A stretch of 64,000 bases of DNA from Nostoc sp. ATCC 53789 (GTDB taxonomy: Bacteria; Cyanobacteriota; Cyanobacteriia; Cyanobacteriales; Nostocaceae), in the NCBI RefSeq assembly GCF_009873495.1, contig NZ_CP046703.1:1736001-1800000 (forward strand). Reading direction: 5' to 3'. Both the position numbers and the translations under genes were made by a program. Below, in pieces: positions 52,397-62,668 of this stretch. The notes under the pieces were generated by a model, which made no database searches, was not told where the DNA came from, and worked only from the letters and a program-made list of their open reading frames with translations. The stretch's first letter is position 1. Each line of letters starts with the position of its first letter.

Positions 52397-54880
52397 ATGG
52401 CAAAACAGTTAAACCTTCTCTCAACGGGACAGGTAATTCCAACAGCCCTGCACACCGAGATGCAACGGTCTTATCTCGAATATGCCATGAGCGTGATTGT
52501 CGGGCGAGCGCTACCAGACGTGCGTGATGGCTTAAAACCAGTGCATCGGCGCATTTTGTATGCAATGCACGAACTCGGTTTAGTACCAGATAGACCCTAT
52601 CGAAAATGTGCCCGTGTAGTGGGTGATGTGTTGGGTAAATACCATCCCCACGGCGACCAATCAGTTTACGATGCCTTAGTCAGGCTAGTGCAAGATTTTT
52701 CTAGCCGCTATCCTTTGCTAGCAGGACACGGTAACTTTGGTAGCGTCGATAATGACCCGCCAGCAGCGATGCGTTACACAGAAACGCGCCTCGCACCCAT
52801 CAGTCATGAGGGAATGCTGACAGAAATCGGCGAAGAGACGGTGGAATTTGTCGGGAACTTTGATAATTCCCAGCAAGAGCCAACAGTGCTACCTGCTCAA
52901 TTGCCGTTTCTGTTGCTCAATGGCTGTTCTGGGATCGCCGTGGGAATGGCGACAAATGTACCACCCCACAACTTGGGGGAAATTGTGGATGGGTTAATTG
53001 CCTTAATCGACAATCCAGATTTGCCAGATGAAAAGTTATTCGAGCTAATTCCAGGGCCAGACTTTCCCACCGGTGGAGAAATAATTGGTGAGACTGGAAT
53101 TCGGGAAGCATACACCACAGGTAAAGGTGGAATTCTGCTGCGGGGAGTTGCGACTCTAGAAGAAATTCCAGCCAGTAGGGGAAGCAAGCGACGGACGGCA
53201 ATTATCATTACAGAATTGCCATATCAAGTGAATAAGGCAGCCTGGATTGAGAAGGTAGCAGACTTAGTAAATCAAGGTCGTTTGCAAGGAATTTCTGATC
53301 TGCGGGATGAGAGCGATCGCGAAGGGATGCGAGTAGTAATTGAACTCAAACGCGATACCAATCCCCAAGAAGTTCTCCAGCATTTATATCACCAAACTGC
53401 TTTGCAAATGACGTTTGGGGCAATTCTCCTAGCAATAGTGGATGGACAACCCCGCCAGTTAAGTTTGCGTCAACTGTTGCAAGAATTTTTGAGTTTCCGA
53501 GAAGAGACGCTGAACCGTCGCTACAATTACGAGTTGGGTAAGGCTCAAAGTCGCGTGCATTTGGTGGAAGGTCTGCTGAAAGCGCTATCTAATTTGGATG
53601 AGGTAATTCAAATTTTGCGACAAGCTCCCGATGGGAGTACGGCAAAAATAAATCTTTGTAGCCGACTGGATTTGAGTGAGGTACAAGGAGATGCAATTTT
53701 GGCTATGCCATTGCGTCGCCTCACCAGTTTAGAACAGCAAAATTTGCAGCAGGAATTTGAGCAGATAAGCGGACAAATTAGTTTGCTGGAGCAATTACTC
53801 AACGATCGCCGTGAATTACTCAAGGCGCTGAAAAAAGATTTGCGATCGCTCAAGCGCAAGTACAGCGATCCCCGGCGAACAAAAATTGGAGAGGAGCAAA
53901 AGTCTAGGGCAGAGGAGCAGAAATCTAGGGCAGAGGAGGAGGAACTGAAATCTTCTGAACCAGCAGAAGAAGCAATTTTAGAATTTACCCAACGGGGTTA
54001 TGTCCGTCGCACCCAACCATCTGGGAGAAAGTCAAAAGCTGAAAATGGTTTGCACGATAATGACTTTATTATCCAAACCGTGTTGACTGACACCCAAAAA
54101 GACTTGCTAATACTAACCGGTGGCGGTAAAGTCTACCCTGTGAATGTGGGAGAAATTCCGCCAACTACTGGGCGTTCTCCACGGGGAAAACCTTTGATTA
54201 CTATGCTCAGTAATACTGCTCAAGGCGCTCAAGAAGCTGTAGTCAGCCGCTTTTTGCTGCCGGACAATCTCGAAACTCAGCAGATGATTCTCTTAACAAA
54301 ACAGGGACGAATTAAGCGTCTGTCTCTGGGAGAATTCACAAACTTGACGCGGCGCGGAATCACGATTTTAAAGCTCAAAGACGATGATGAATTGTCATTT
54401 ACCCAGTTCACAAAACCAGGGGAACATCTGATTTTAGCTAGTTCCGGTGGTCGAGTGCTGCGCTTTGCAACCAATGATGAACAATTACCGATTATGGGTC
54501 GCACAGCGATGGGTTTACAAGCATTTCGGTTATTGAAAAATCAGCAAATGGTTGGCTGTGTGACTGTCGGAAAAGATGACCATCTGCTGCTAGTTACTCA
54601 AGAAGGATATGCCAAACGCATGGCTGCGAGTCAGTTAAGAGCGGCTAATCGCGGCGATTTAGGGACACAAGCGCTGAAATTTGCCAGCAAAACTGATAAT
54701 TTAGCTGGTATGGTCATAGCGATAGCATCTGGTGAGGTAGCTTTAGTGACTAATAAGGAACGGGTAGTGCGGATACCTGTGGAAACAGTGCCGATTTTAG
54801 GCCGGGATGTCAAAGGTGAAAGTATCATCCAACTCAACCGTGATGAAAAAATTATCACTGTGGCTGAAGTGCGATCGTAA
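52397..54880 (+). CDS. gyrA: DNA gyrase/topoisomerase IV subunit A
   Basis: An 827-residue type IIA topoisomerase A subunit. Breakage-reunion domain with [40 protein letters not shown] and the catalytic Tyr127 in [11 protein letters not shown]; a long coiled coil and then the C-terminal β-pinwheel ([20 protein letters not shown] and similar blades). The canonical GyrA box QRRGGKG is replaced by GRSPRGKPL, so this could be the second GyrA-like protein (ParC-type) known in cyanobacteria. A charged insert [19 protein letters not shown] near residue 500 separates the two halves. The residue at the Ser83-equivalent quinolone position is Gln88. Confidence 0.9.
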   Translation: MAKQLNLLSTGQVIPTALHTEMQRSYLEYAMSVIVGRALPDVRDGLKPVHRRILYAMHELGLVPDRPYRKCARVVGDVLGKYHPHGDQSVYDALVRLVQDFSSRYPLLAGHGNFGSVDNDPPAAMRYTETRLAPISHEGMLTEIGEETVEFVGNFDNSQQEPTVLPAQLPFLLLNGCSGIAVGMATNVPPHNLGEIVDGLIALIDNPDLPDEKLFELIPGPDFPTGGEIIGETGIREAYTTGKGGILLRGVATLEEIPASRGSKRRTAIIITELPYQVNKAAWIEKVADLVNQGRLQGISDLRDESDREGMRVVIELKRDTNPQEVLQHLYHQTALQMTFGAILLAIVDGQPRQLSLRQLLQEFLSFREETLNRRYNYELGKAQSRVHLVEGLLKALSNLDEVIQILRQAPDGSTAKINLCSRLDLSEVQGDAILAMPLRRLTSLEQQNLQQEFEQISGQISLLEQLLNDRRELLKALKKDLRSLKRKYSDPRRTKIGEEQKSRAEEQKSRAEEEELKSSEPAEEAILEFTQRGYVRRTQPSGRKSKAENGLHDNDFIIQTVLTDTQKDLLILTGGGKVYPVNVGEIPPTTGRSPRGKPLITMLSNTAQGAQEAVVSRFLLPDNLETQQMILLTKQGRIKRLSLGEFTNLTRRGITILKLKDDDELSFTQFTKPGEHLILASSGGRVLRFATNDEQLPIMGRTAMGLQAFRLLKNQQMVGCVTVGKDDHLLLVTQEGYAKRMAASQLRAANRGDLGTQALKFASKTDNLAGMVIAIASGEVALVTNKERVVRIPVETVPILGRDVKGESIIQLNRDEKIITVAEVRS

Positions 54881-54889
54881 ATCAGAGTG

Positions 54890-55355
54890 ATGTTCAACTT
54901 GCGACAAGCCAACTTGCAGGATTTAGAGGCACTAATCCAACTGTGTCTCGAACTCCTGCGGGAGGCTGGCGATATTAAAGGTGACTCTGACACCACAAAC
55001 CTAGCTCAGATAAGACCAAAACACTTGTAGAGACGGCGATTTATCGCGTCTCAAAAACCTAAAATTTTTGCCAGTGACCCTTAACTGAACCTTATTGCCT
55101 TATAACGGCAATCTCTCAGGCTTAGAAGCCTACATTATGAACGTTTATACAATTCCGATGTGGCGAGGACAGGGAATTGCAACAGCTTTATTAAAGGAAA
55201 TTATCTGCTTTATGAGAGAAACTGAGGCAAAACGGCTCTGGCTTCAAGCCACTGAGGATGGTAAACGTATCTACGAGCAGCTTGGTTTTGTCTCAACTTC
55301 AAAAGAAATGGATATGGTCTGTAATGATTTAATCATCAATAAATTTTTATTTTAA
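54890..55355 (+). pseudogene. GNAT acetyltransferase, interrupted by a short repeat
   Basis: The 5' part (MFNLRQANLQDLEALIQLCL ... GDIKGDSDT, 54890-54993) is a GNAT N-terminus. About 100 bp of unrelated DNA follow, with a stop at 55028 and a TTGTAGAGACGGCGATTTAT unit that is a known Nostoc dispersed repeat. The C-terminal GNAT part resumes at about 55098 in another frame (PYNGNLSGLEAYIMNVYTIP; GQGIATALLKEI acetyl-CoA motif; YEQLGFVSTSKEMDMV). About 40 codons of the middle are missing. It starts 10 bp after gyrA. Confidence 0.82.
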
Positions 55356-55575
55356 AATCCGAAAGCTTTAGCGAATAAAGCAATATAACTAAATTACTTG
55401 ATAATTAATGTTAATAAGATTTATTGCCTATAAAGGTAAAAGTCTAGATAACATTTCTTCGATCTGTGTAAATCTTACTGAAGGATGATGTTTTAATCTG
55501 TATAAATAGCTATTTCTATTTATGTCAAGGTATGGAAACAAAAGTATAAAAAATGTTGTTTTTCTAAAAATATTT

Positions 55576-55593
55576 GTTATATTAGTTTACATA
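55576..55593 (+). promoter_or_regulatory. HLR1-like direct repeat (RpaB site) upstream of hli
   Basis: GTTATATT-AG-TTTACATA matches the HLR1 consensus (G/T)TTACA(T/A)(T/A)-N2-(G/T)TTACA(T/A)(T/A), with one mismatch in the first half and a perfect second half. HLR1 is the binding site of the response regulator RpaB, which controls high-light genes. It lies 40 bp before the hli start codon. Confidence 0.62.
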
Positions 55594-55632
55594 AGGCAAT
55601 AAACCTTAAGAATCAAGTTTGGAGTCCGAACC

Positions 55633-55818
55633 ATGACAAATGCAAGCACAACAAAAGTCACTACTCCTGTAATTGAAGATCGCAACGCTTGGCGCTGGGG
55701 CTTTACCCCACAAGCAGAAATTTGGAACGGTCGCTTGGCAATGATTGGCTTTTCAGCAGCTATTTTGGTTGAAGTTTTTTCTGGTCAAGGCTTCCTACAT
55801 TTTTGGGGCATCCTATAA
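55633..55818 (+). CDS. hli: High-light-inducible chlorophyll-binding protein (HLIP/SCP)
   Basis: A 61-residue single-helix thylakoid protein. A variable N-terminus ([20 protein letters not shown]) precedes the Chl a/b-binding family helix [20 protein letters not shown], with the ExxNxRxAM pigment-ligand motif. HLIPs protect photosystems and chlorophyll synthesis under high light and other stress. Monocistronic, with an HLR1-like box upstream and a strong terminator downstream. Candidate start ATG at 55633. Confidence 0.95.
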   Translation: MTNASTTKVTTPVIEDRNAWRWGFTPQAEIWNGRLAMIGFSAAILVEVFSGQGFLHFWGIL

Positions 55819-55846
55819 CTTTTAATATCTAAGATGACCTATAAAT

Positions 55847-55886
55847 AAAAAAACCTGGAGTGCTAATTCACTACCAGGTTTTTTAT
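55847..55886. terminator. Bidirectional Rho-independent terminator between hli and sigA
   Basis: CCTGGAGTG and CACTACCAGG form a stem with a 6-base loop (one bulged base), flanked by AAAAAAA on the left and TTTTTTATTTTT on the right. It has a T-tract in both orientations, so it can end both hli (plus) and sigA (minus). Confidence 0.85.
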
Positions 55887-55965
55887 TTTTTTGTCATTAG
55901 TCAGTTGTCATTTGTCCTTTGTTTATTTACTAATGACCAATGACTAATGACTGTTAACTAATTGA

Positions 55966-57135
55966 CTACCGAATATATTCCTTGAGAACGCTGTTACGAT
56001 TTGGGTGGCGTAACTTACGAAGTGCCTTAGCCTCAATTTGACGAATCCGTTCGCGGGTGACGTTGAAAATCTGGCCGATTTCCTCAAGGGTTTTCATCCG
56101 ACCATCATCCAAGCCGTAACGTAGTCTGAGGACATCGCGTTCACGGGGGCTGAGACTGTCGAGGACTTTTTCCAGGTCTTCGCGCAGAAGATTTTTGGAA
56201 ACTTGGTCTTCTGGTGTCTCACCATCGGATTCAATAAAATCGCCCAATCGAGAATCTTCTTCTTTACCAATAGGCGTTTCTAGTGAAATAGGTAACTGGG
56301 CGGATTTAGCAATGAAGCGCAACTTCTCAATGGTCATTTCCATCCGAGTGGCGATTTCTTCCTCGGTGGGTTTGCGACCCATTTCTTGAGACAGTAACTT
56401 GGTAGTTTTCTTAATCCGAGAGATGGTTTCGTAAAGGTGAACTGGAAGACGAATTGTGCGGGATTGATCTGCGATCGCGCGGGTAATTGCTTGACGAATC
56501 CACCATGTAGCATAAGTTGAGAACTTATAGCCTTTTTCGTGGTCAAACTTTTCAGCGGCACGAATCAAACCGAGACTGCCTTCCTGAATTAAGTCTTGGA
56601 ACGACAAACCACGATTCATGTACTTCTTAGCAATTGAAACCACAAGACGGAGGTTAGATTGCACCATCTTATCTTTCGCTCTGCGACCAACATGCAGGCG
56701 ATAACGAAAAGCTGGTAAGGGCAGTTGTACTGCTTCTGCCCATTCACTATCTCGAGGATCGCGATCCAACTGTTCTGAGAGTCTTTCCCGCACCCTCTCT
56801 AATTCCAGTAAATCGGCGATTTTCCGCGCCAATTCGATTTCTTCGTCTGCCCGCAACAGCCGAATTCTACCAATTTCTTGCAAGTAAAGCCGAATGGAAT
56901 CTTCTGTGTAGTGCTTTTTCTTGCTTTGTGTCCGACGACGCGATTTAGCGGCTTTTCCAGACTTTGCGTCGTCCTCATCAGACTGAGGCTCTAAAAATTC
57001 ATCGTCACCTTCATCGATGATAAGCAAGTCCTCTTCATCATCTATTAAGAGTTCTTCTAACTCGAGCTCAGGCTGATTCATTATTTCTAGGTCAGGCTGA
57101 TATATGCTTTCGAGTACGTTGTTAGCCTGGTTCAT
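55966..57135 (-). CDS. sigA: RNA polymerase primary sigma factor SigA
   Basis: A 389-residue group 1 sigma-70 factor. The N-terminus is acidic ([16 protein letters not shown], then [20 protein letters not shown]), followed by the region 1.2 start ([20 protein letters not shown]), core region 2 ([40 protein letters not shown]), region 3, and region 4 with [20 protein letters not shown] and the -35-binding helix [20 protein letters not shown]. Length and pattern match the cyanobacterial principal factor. The 1.6-kb upstream region carries no gene and should contain its promoters. A bidirectional terminator follows. Confidence 0.96.
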   Translation of the reverse strand: MNQANNVLESIYQPDLEIMNQPELELEELLIDDEEDLLIIDEGDDEFLEPQSDEDDAKSGKAAKSRRRTQSKKKHYTEDSIRLYLQEIGRIRLLRADEEIELARKIADLLELERVRERLSEQLDRDPRDSEWAEAVQLPLPAFRYRLHVGRRAKDKMVQSNLRLVVSIAKKYMNRGLSFQDLIQEGSLGLIRAAEKFDHEKGYKFSTYATWWIRQAITRAIADQSRTIRLPVHLYETISRIKKTTKLLSQEMGRKPTEEEIATRMEMTIEKLRFIAKSAQLPISLETPIGKEEDSRLGDFIESDGETPEDQVSKNLLREDLEKVLDSLSPRERDVLRLRYGLDDGRMKTLEEIGQIFNVTRERIRQIEAKALRKLRHPNRNSVLKEYIR

Positions 57136-57212
57136 GCCGCGTTCCTCATGCTCCTTGCAGAATCAATTACTCAAGATGTGTTTACTGCTCTTTTAAACGA
57201 GCCAATTGTCAA

Positions 57213-57286
57213 CCGAAAATAACCTTTTTGGCAGATTTGCCAGAAATATTTTCGGATCTTTTGCACCTCCGGTAGGAGGTTTTTTT
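57213..57286 (+). ncRNA. Structured element ending in an intrinsic terminator (unidentified)
   Basis: A nested hairpin, CCGAAAATA (57213-57221) pairing with TATTTTCGG (57247-57255) around an inner TGGCA/TGCCA stem, is followed by ACCTCC-GGTA-GGAGGT and a run of seven T (57265-57286). On the plus strand this has the form of a small RNA or antisense-transcript end; on the minus strand it lies within the probable sigA leader, 80-150 nt before the start codon. No match to a known RNA family can be claimed. Confidence 0.4.
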
Positions 57287-58753
57287 ACTTTAGTTTAAGC
57301 CATTCCTAAAAGTGATTTGCTCGCCCTAGTAAATGTTATATGTGTTGCTATCACATACTGCTTTCAACTAACTGGTCAAAAAAAATACTCGTCTTTCTGA
57401 AAAAATTTGCCACTCTATACTAATGAGTTCAGACTGCTGGCAGATTTTCTTATAAAGACTCTTCCGATTGTAGCCTGTTTCACAGAAATTGCACTCTTTT
57501 TGTGTATTAATCATGAACTCCCAGAGTAATTATTAGCCACCATTACCAAAAAGACATTAAAAACAAGAGTTATACCCTAAAATTTTTCTCCACTTTTCGG
57601 AATTGCAGTGACGTTCTTATTACATTACAAAGTAAGTACGCTTGCTCCTGCTCGATTTCATGTATTTTACACAACATTAATTACTTAGGAAGAGTGCATT
57701 GTATGTTAACTCAGACGACAAGTATTAATCTAGCCATTTTTACATTTCCTTCATAAATTACGCATTCCTGAGATTAAAGCTAGTTTCTCGATTGGGTAAA
57801 TACAACCAGGGTGGCGGTGCTTGCCTTAAAGAGTTAACCTTCTGCTTACTAATTACCTTAACTGAGGAGTTGAGGCTGTAGCATATCGACCTGATGGCAG
57901 ATCAATTTAGGTTTAACTAATTCGGCCTTATTCACACGTTAGCGCACTGTGGCGATTTCAGCCCTATGAAACTTGACAAACTCTTCTTATTGTATACAAG
58001 GATATTTTAATCAATTCAAAAACAATTTGTCCTGTGGATTTGCCAGTATAGTCCTATTTCTGGCAAAACTTCATTAGATACATACGATACAATCGCGATC
58101 GCTACGGCAGTACATGAAGATATTAACAAGTTTTCAGCCAGATGGTGTGTGCTTCCAGTAGCATTATCTGAAGCCGAGAGAACCCAGAAAATTACCTGAT
58201 AATTTTAGTTACAAAGCTGGATTGCGTAACTTAATTGTAAATTTCAATACTTATATTTCGGTAACTTTCTGTCATCTTATGATGAGAAATCCTCAAAATA
58301 CTTATTAATTGCTGTTTGATAGATGATATTCAGTGATTTTCTTAAAGCATAACAAATGTGTTTCTAGTTGGTGGACAAAATTAATTAGCTAGTCAGTGCA
58401 AAAAGTATTGTGCCAACTAGCTTTCCAGTAAAGTTGGTAGTTTTGCTAACACTAGAAGATTGAATTTTCGTCAGATATTGACAATAAGCAAATTATATGG
58501 GTTATCAAAAATTTCAAATTTACGTAAGAGTTACGGAATAACATAGACGGTTGGCGTAGCCTCTCGTAGAGAAGCGGCTTGGCGAAGGCTACCGCAGAGG
58601 TACAGTTGTATAAAGCATTTATGAAATCTTGCTTTGTCATCACCCAAAAGAAGTATTTTTATAGAAGCCTAGGAAATAAAAAAGGTAATGGGTGAAAACG
58701 TATCACTCATTACCAATGTCACAAATTATTAGAGTAGTGGTAGGGAATTGATA
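57287..58753. other. Long gene-free region upstream of sigA
   Basis: About 1.47 kb without a supported gene. The only frame over 60 codons (minus, 58452-58643) is built partly on the dispersed repeat GGCGTAGCCTCTCGTAGAGA (58552-58602) and is discounted. The long AT-rich span fits multiple sigA and gyrB promoter/terminator elements. A TTACATTACAAAGTAAGTAC stretch at 57620-57639 is the most motif-like segment, but I cannot assign it. Confidence 0.5.
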
Positions 58754-60691
58754 TTAAATATCTAAATCGGTGAAGTTGAGTTTAGAACCATAAGTTTCGA
58801 TAAATTCTCGTCTGGGTGCGACACGATCGCCCATTAAAATTGTAAAGATGCGATCAGCTTCAGCAGCATCCTCAATTTCGACTTGCTTCATTTTGCGGGT
58901 TTCTGGGTTCATTGTGGTATCCCAGAGTTGTTGTGGCATCATTTCACCCAAACCTTTGAAGCGTTGGATGGTATAGTTGGCGTTAGCAGGGAATTTGGCG
59001 ATCGCTTGATTCTTTTCGCGATCGCTATAGCAATACTCATGATTACGTCCCCGTTCTACTTTAAACAGTGGGGGACAAGCAATATAAATAAAGCCTTGTT
59101 CGATGAGCGCTCGTTGATATCGATAGAAGAATGTTAACAACAAAGTTCGGATGTGCGCTCCATCTACGTCAGCATCCGTCATAATGACTATGCGGTGATA
59201 ACGCAGTTGGTTGGAATCGAATTCATCACCTTTGACACCTAAACCGAGGGCTGTAATTAACGATTGAACTTCGTTATTTTTATAAATTTTAGCGTCATCG
59301 GTTTTTTCAATGTTAAGAATTTTACCACGTAGAGGCAAGATAGCTTGAGTGCGGCGATCGCGTCCTTGTTTTGCACTCCCGCCTGCTGAGTCCCCTTCCA
59401 CGATGAATATCTCAGATTCGCTAGGGTCACGAGAACTACAATCTGCCAATTTACCAGGTAATGGCGAAGATTCTAGTACAGATTTGCGTCTAACTAATTC
59501 CCGCGCATGACGTGCTGCTTCTGCGGCTTTGAAAGCTTGGATAGCTTTATCTAAAATTGAATCTGCGATCGCAGGATGAAATTCTAGATATTCAGTGAGG
59601 ACTTCTCCTACCAGAGAATCGACAATCCCCCGCACTTCGGTGTTACCGAGTTTGGTTTTGGTTTGTCCTTCAAATTCTGGATCTGGGACTTTAACGGAAA
59701 TTACCGCAGTCAAACCTTCGCGGACGTGTTCGCCACTGAGGTTAGGTTCATTCTCTTTAATTTTATTGCGCTTACGTGCGATCGCATTTAATGTCCGAGT
59801 CAAAACCGCCTTCAACCCTTCTAAGTGCGTACCACCATCTACCGTACGAATATTGTTAGCAAAACCTAACACATTATCCGTATAAGCATCAGTACACCAT
59901 TGCAAAGAAACTTCCACTTGTACGTTGTTGCGTTCGCCCTGTACATAGATAATTTCTTCATGCAGAGGTTGCTTTTCACGGTTCATGTAAGCAATATATT
60001 CTTTGATCCCACCCTTGTAATTGTAGGATTCTACCTTCGGTGTATCGCTTTTTAGTAGTTCTAAACGGTTATCGGTAAAGGTAATTTTTACACCTGCATT
60101 CAGATACGCCAATTCCCGTAGGCGACCCGATAAAGTGATGTAATCAAACTCAATGCTAGTTGTAAAGATTTGAGTATCTGGCTTGAAGGTGACAGAAGTT
60201 CCAGTTCTAGCTTCCTTGTAAGGCTTTGCTTGCAGTTCACTAACTGGGATACCGCGTTCATAGCGTTGGAGATAAACCTTTTTATCTCGCCAAACTGTAA
60301 CTTCTACAACTTCAGATAGGGCATTAACAACAGAAATACCAACCCCGTGCAATCCTCCAGAAACCTTGTAGCCACCGCCGCCAAACTTACCACCAGCGTG
60401 TAGTACCGTCATCACGGTTTCTAAAGCTGATTTCCCGGTGCGCGAGTGAGTATCGACGGGAATACCGCGACCATCATCTGTTACAGTTACGGAACCATCA
60501 GCGTTGATATCCACCTCTATATGAGTGCAATGACCCGCCAAAGCCTCATCGATTGAATTGTCCACCACCTCGTAAACTAAATGGTGGAGTCCTCGCGGCC
60601 CGGTGGTACCAATGTACATTCCTGGTCGTTTGCGGACGGCTTCCAGACCTTCCAGAACTTGAATCTGATCGGCACTGTAACTGCTCGTCAT
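58754..60691 (-). CDS. gyrB: DNA gyrase subunit B
   Basis: A 645-residue type IIA topoisomerase B subunit. GHKL ATPase region with [32 protein letters not shown] and [15 protein letters not shown]; transducer domain; then the Toprim domain with [40 protein letters not shown] and a C-terminal [25 protein letters not shown] at about 60702-60706 on the minus strand precedes the ATG. The length is typical of the short form without the Gram-negative insertion. Functions with GyrA in negative supercoiling; a gyrA-like gene is 3.9 kb away on the other strand. Confidence 0.97.
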   Translation of the reverse strand: MTSSYSADQIQVLEGLEAVRKRPGMYIGTTGPRGLHHLVYEVVDNSIDEALAGHCTHIEVDINADGSVTVTDDGRGIPVDTHSRTGKSALETVMTVLHAGGKFGGGGYKVSGGLHGVGISVVNALSEVVEVTVWRDKKVYLQRYERGIPVSELQAKPYKEARTGTSVTFKPDTQIFTTSIEFDYITLSGRLRELAYLNAGVKITFTDNRLELLKSDTPKVESYNYKGGIKEYIAYMNREKQPLHEEIIYVQGERNNVQVEVSLQWCTDAYTDNVLGFANNIRTVDGGTHLEGLKAVLTRTLNAIARKRNKIKENEPNLSGEHVREGLTAVISVKVPDPEFEGQTKTKLGNTEVRGIVDSLVGEVLTEYLEFHPAIADSILDKAIQAFKAAEAARHARELVRRKSVLESSPLPGKLADCSSRDPSESEIFIVEGDSAGGSAKQGRDRRTQAILPLRGKILNIEKTDDAKIYKNNEVQSLITALGLGVKGDEFDSNQLRYHRIVIMTDADVDGAHIRTLLLTFFYRYQRALIEQGFIYIACPPLFKVERGRNHEYCYSDREKNQAIAKFPANANYTIQRFKGLGEMMPQQLWDTTMNPETRKMKQVEIEDAAEADRIFTILMGDRVAPRREFIETYGSKLNFTDLDI

Positions 60692-60888
60692 GTAAACTCT
60701 CCTGATGCGTGGGGTTAAACTCGCCTAAAAATAAATAAAAGCAAAAACACTCCAAAATTGTAACACAAAAGCCCTGCTAGCGTCTGTAGGGCATTTTCAA
60801 GAGAAGTTTATACTAGGGTTGCACTACCATGCAATAAGGGCAAACGTGGGCATGGGAGAAAGAGAAGAAAATTAATGATTAATGACTA

Positions 60889-61797
60889 ATGACTAAATTA
60901 ATTGTGATTTGTGGGGCGACGGCAACGGGTAAATCGAGTTTGGCTTTGGCTTTGGCGATGCGGTTGGGTTCTGTAATTATTAGTGCCGATTCTCGTCAAG
61001 TTTACCGTAAGTTTGATATTGGGACGGCAAAACCAACTGTGGCTGAACAAAAATTAGTGCCGCACTATTTAATAGATATCTGCGATCCCACAGACACGAT
61101 GACAGTAGCAGACTACCAGGAACAAACACAAGCGTTAATTGCTTCTGTTGATGTTACGCCACTTTTGCTAGTTGGTGGTACTGGTTTATATATCCGTTCC
61201 ATTGTTCAAGGAATGAAAATTCCGAGAGTTGCACCACAAACCGAATTGCGATCGCAACTTGAATCTCTAGGTCAGCTTCAACTCTACGCCATGTTACAAC
61301 AAGTTGACCCCGTTGCAGCACAAAAAATTCATGCTAATGATTCAGTACGAACTCTAAGAGCATTAGAGGTATATTATGTTACTGGATGCCCGATTTCCGA
61401 ACAACAAGGGGAGAATCCGCCGAATTATCCGATTTTGCAAATTGGTTTGGATTGCGATGTTGAAAAGTTGGGGAATCGGATTAAACAGCGTACTGACCAA
61501 ATGATAGCAGATGGTTTGGTTGCGGAGGTGGAATATCTTTGTCAAAAATATGGCACTGATTTGTCTTTGTTGAATACTTTGGGCTATCAAGAAATCAAGC
61601 AATATTTAGCTGGGGATATTTCCTTAGATGAAGCGAAAGAGTTAATAGTTTTGCATACACGACAATTTGCCAAGCGACAACGCACTTGGTTTCGCGCATA
61701 TCCCCAAATTGAATGGTTTGATGCGAATAATCCTGATTTATTAGATAAGGTTTGGCACAGGATAAATGAGTTTACAAATTGCGCTCATTCTTCGTGA
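60889..61797 (+). CDS. miaA: tRNA dimethylallyltransferase MiaA
   Basis: A 302-residue MiaA. P-loop VICGATATGKSSLALALAMR, substrate helix ISADSRQVYRKFDIGTAKPT, DTMTVADYQEQTQALI, and LLVGGTGLYIRSIVQGM. The C-terminal half includes IKQRTDQMIADGLVAEVEYL and FAKRQRTWFRAYPQIEWFD. It transfers a dimethylallyl group to A37 of tRNAs reading UNN codons. The nearest RBS is weak. Divergent from gyrB. Confidence 0.97.
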   Translation: MTKLIVICGATATGKSSLALALAMRLGSVIISADSRQVYRKFDIGTAKPTVAEQKLVPHYLIDICDPTDTMTVADYQEQTQALIASVDVTPLLLVGGTGLYIRSIVQGMKIPRVAPQTELRSQLESLGQLQLYAMLQQVDPVAAQKIHANDSVRTLRALEVYYVTGCPISEQQGENPPNYPILQIGLDCDVEKLGNRIKQRTDQMIADGLVAEVEYLCQKYGTDLSLLNTLGYQEIKQYLAGDISLDEAKELIVLHTRQFAKRQRTWFRAYPQIEWFDANNPDLLDKVWHRINEFTNCAHSS

Positions 61798-61851
61798 GAT
61801 TTTTGCTCATATTATAAAGACGCAAAATTTTCGCGTTTTTACATGAGTGTC

Positions 61852-62556
61852 CTAGAGAGTTTCGGGATCGATGCCCATAGCTCGTAGCCGTTCTGCTAAA
61901 ATTTGGGTGCGTTGTTCAGCTTGTTCGGCGCGTTGTCGTTCCTGTTCGGCGCGTTCATCTCCAGTTAGCAAAACAGTACCATCTTGGTAGCACCAGCGTA
62001 ACCAAGTATCCTGTCTATCTTCAAATTTACCTTCCCATAGAGTTATACCTAAACCAACTTGTTCTAACCAAGTTTCTGAAGTTTCAAAGTAGCGTGTTCC
62101 TCTAAGTTCATAAACATGCAGGATTTTTTCTGCTAATTGCTGATTTGGGTCATAGACGATGTAGTAACTAGCCCGCATGTGTTCATAAATTCGTAGTTTT
62201 TTCTCCAGTTCATCACCTTCTTTATTAGAGACAATTTCGAGGACAACTTCTGGAGGTTTGCCAAAACGCCAAACCATATAACAACGATTTTGTTTCTCCC
62301 ACCAATTTTGAGGTACTTGGACATCTAAGCTGAGAAAGACATCAGGTACAATAGGTGGTTGAAGGTCTGTGTAGTAAATACCTACATTCGCTTCAGCTAA
62401 AAAAGTTTGGTTTTGTAGAGAACTGTAAAGAGAGCCAATTAAAAGGCGTTTCTGTTTGGAAGTAGCAAAATTATCTAAAGTGTCATTTTCAGTGACTAAC
62501 TGGTTAGCATCTGGCACATAGTAATCATCATCATTGATTAGAACTTGCTGAACCAT
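61852..62556 (-). CDS. Uma2 family putative endonuclease
   Basis: A 234-residue Uma2 protein of the type with a C-terminal coiled coil. Core segments: VPDVFLSLDVQVPQNWWEKQ, GKPPEVVLEIVSNKEGDELE (PD-(D/E)xK-type Glu) and KLRIYEHMRASYYIVYDPNQ. The end is Gln/Glu/Arg-rich (ERAEQERQRAEQAEQRTQIL) followed by AERLRAMGIDPETL, found in many cyanobacterial Uma2 proteins. Third intact Uma2 gene in the window. Convergent with miaA. Confidence 0.87.
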   Translation of the reverse strand: MVQQVLINDDDYYVPDANQLVTENDTLDNFATSKQKRLLIGSLYSSLQNQTFLAEANVGIYYTDLQPPIVPDVFLSLDVQVPQNWWEKQNRCYMVWRFGKPPEVVLEIVSNKEGDELEKKLRIYEHMRASYYIVYDPNQQLAEKILHVYELRGTRYFETSETWLEQVGLGITLWEGKFEDRQDTWLRWCYQDGTVLLTGDERAEQERQRAEQAEQRTQILAERLRAMGIDPETL

Positions 62557-62668
62557 GACTTTATCCAGTATTAAGAGCGTTATTTCTAGGTTAATTGATT
62601 GGGGATAGAAGAGTGCTGAACTAGATATTTAGAGAAACGTATCGGGCAAGTATCTCTTGTTTGCTCAA

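Noticed and set aside
57781..57990. Possible 6S or SRP RNA in the sigA upstream region
   Set aside because: Some short complementary segments exist, but I could not build a long closing stem or the SRP GNAR loop; a covariance search would be needed.
58452..58643. 63-residue minus-strand frame upstream of gyrB/sigA
   Set aside because: Part of it translates a common dispersed repeat (GGCGTAGCCTCTCGTAGAGA) and there is no ribosome-binding site.
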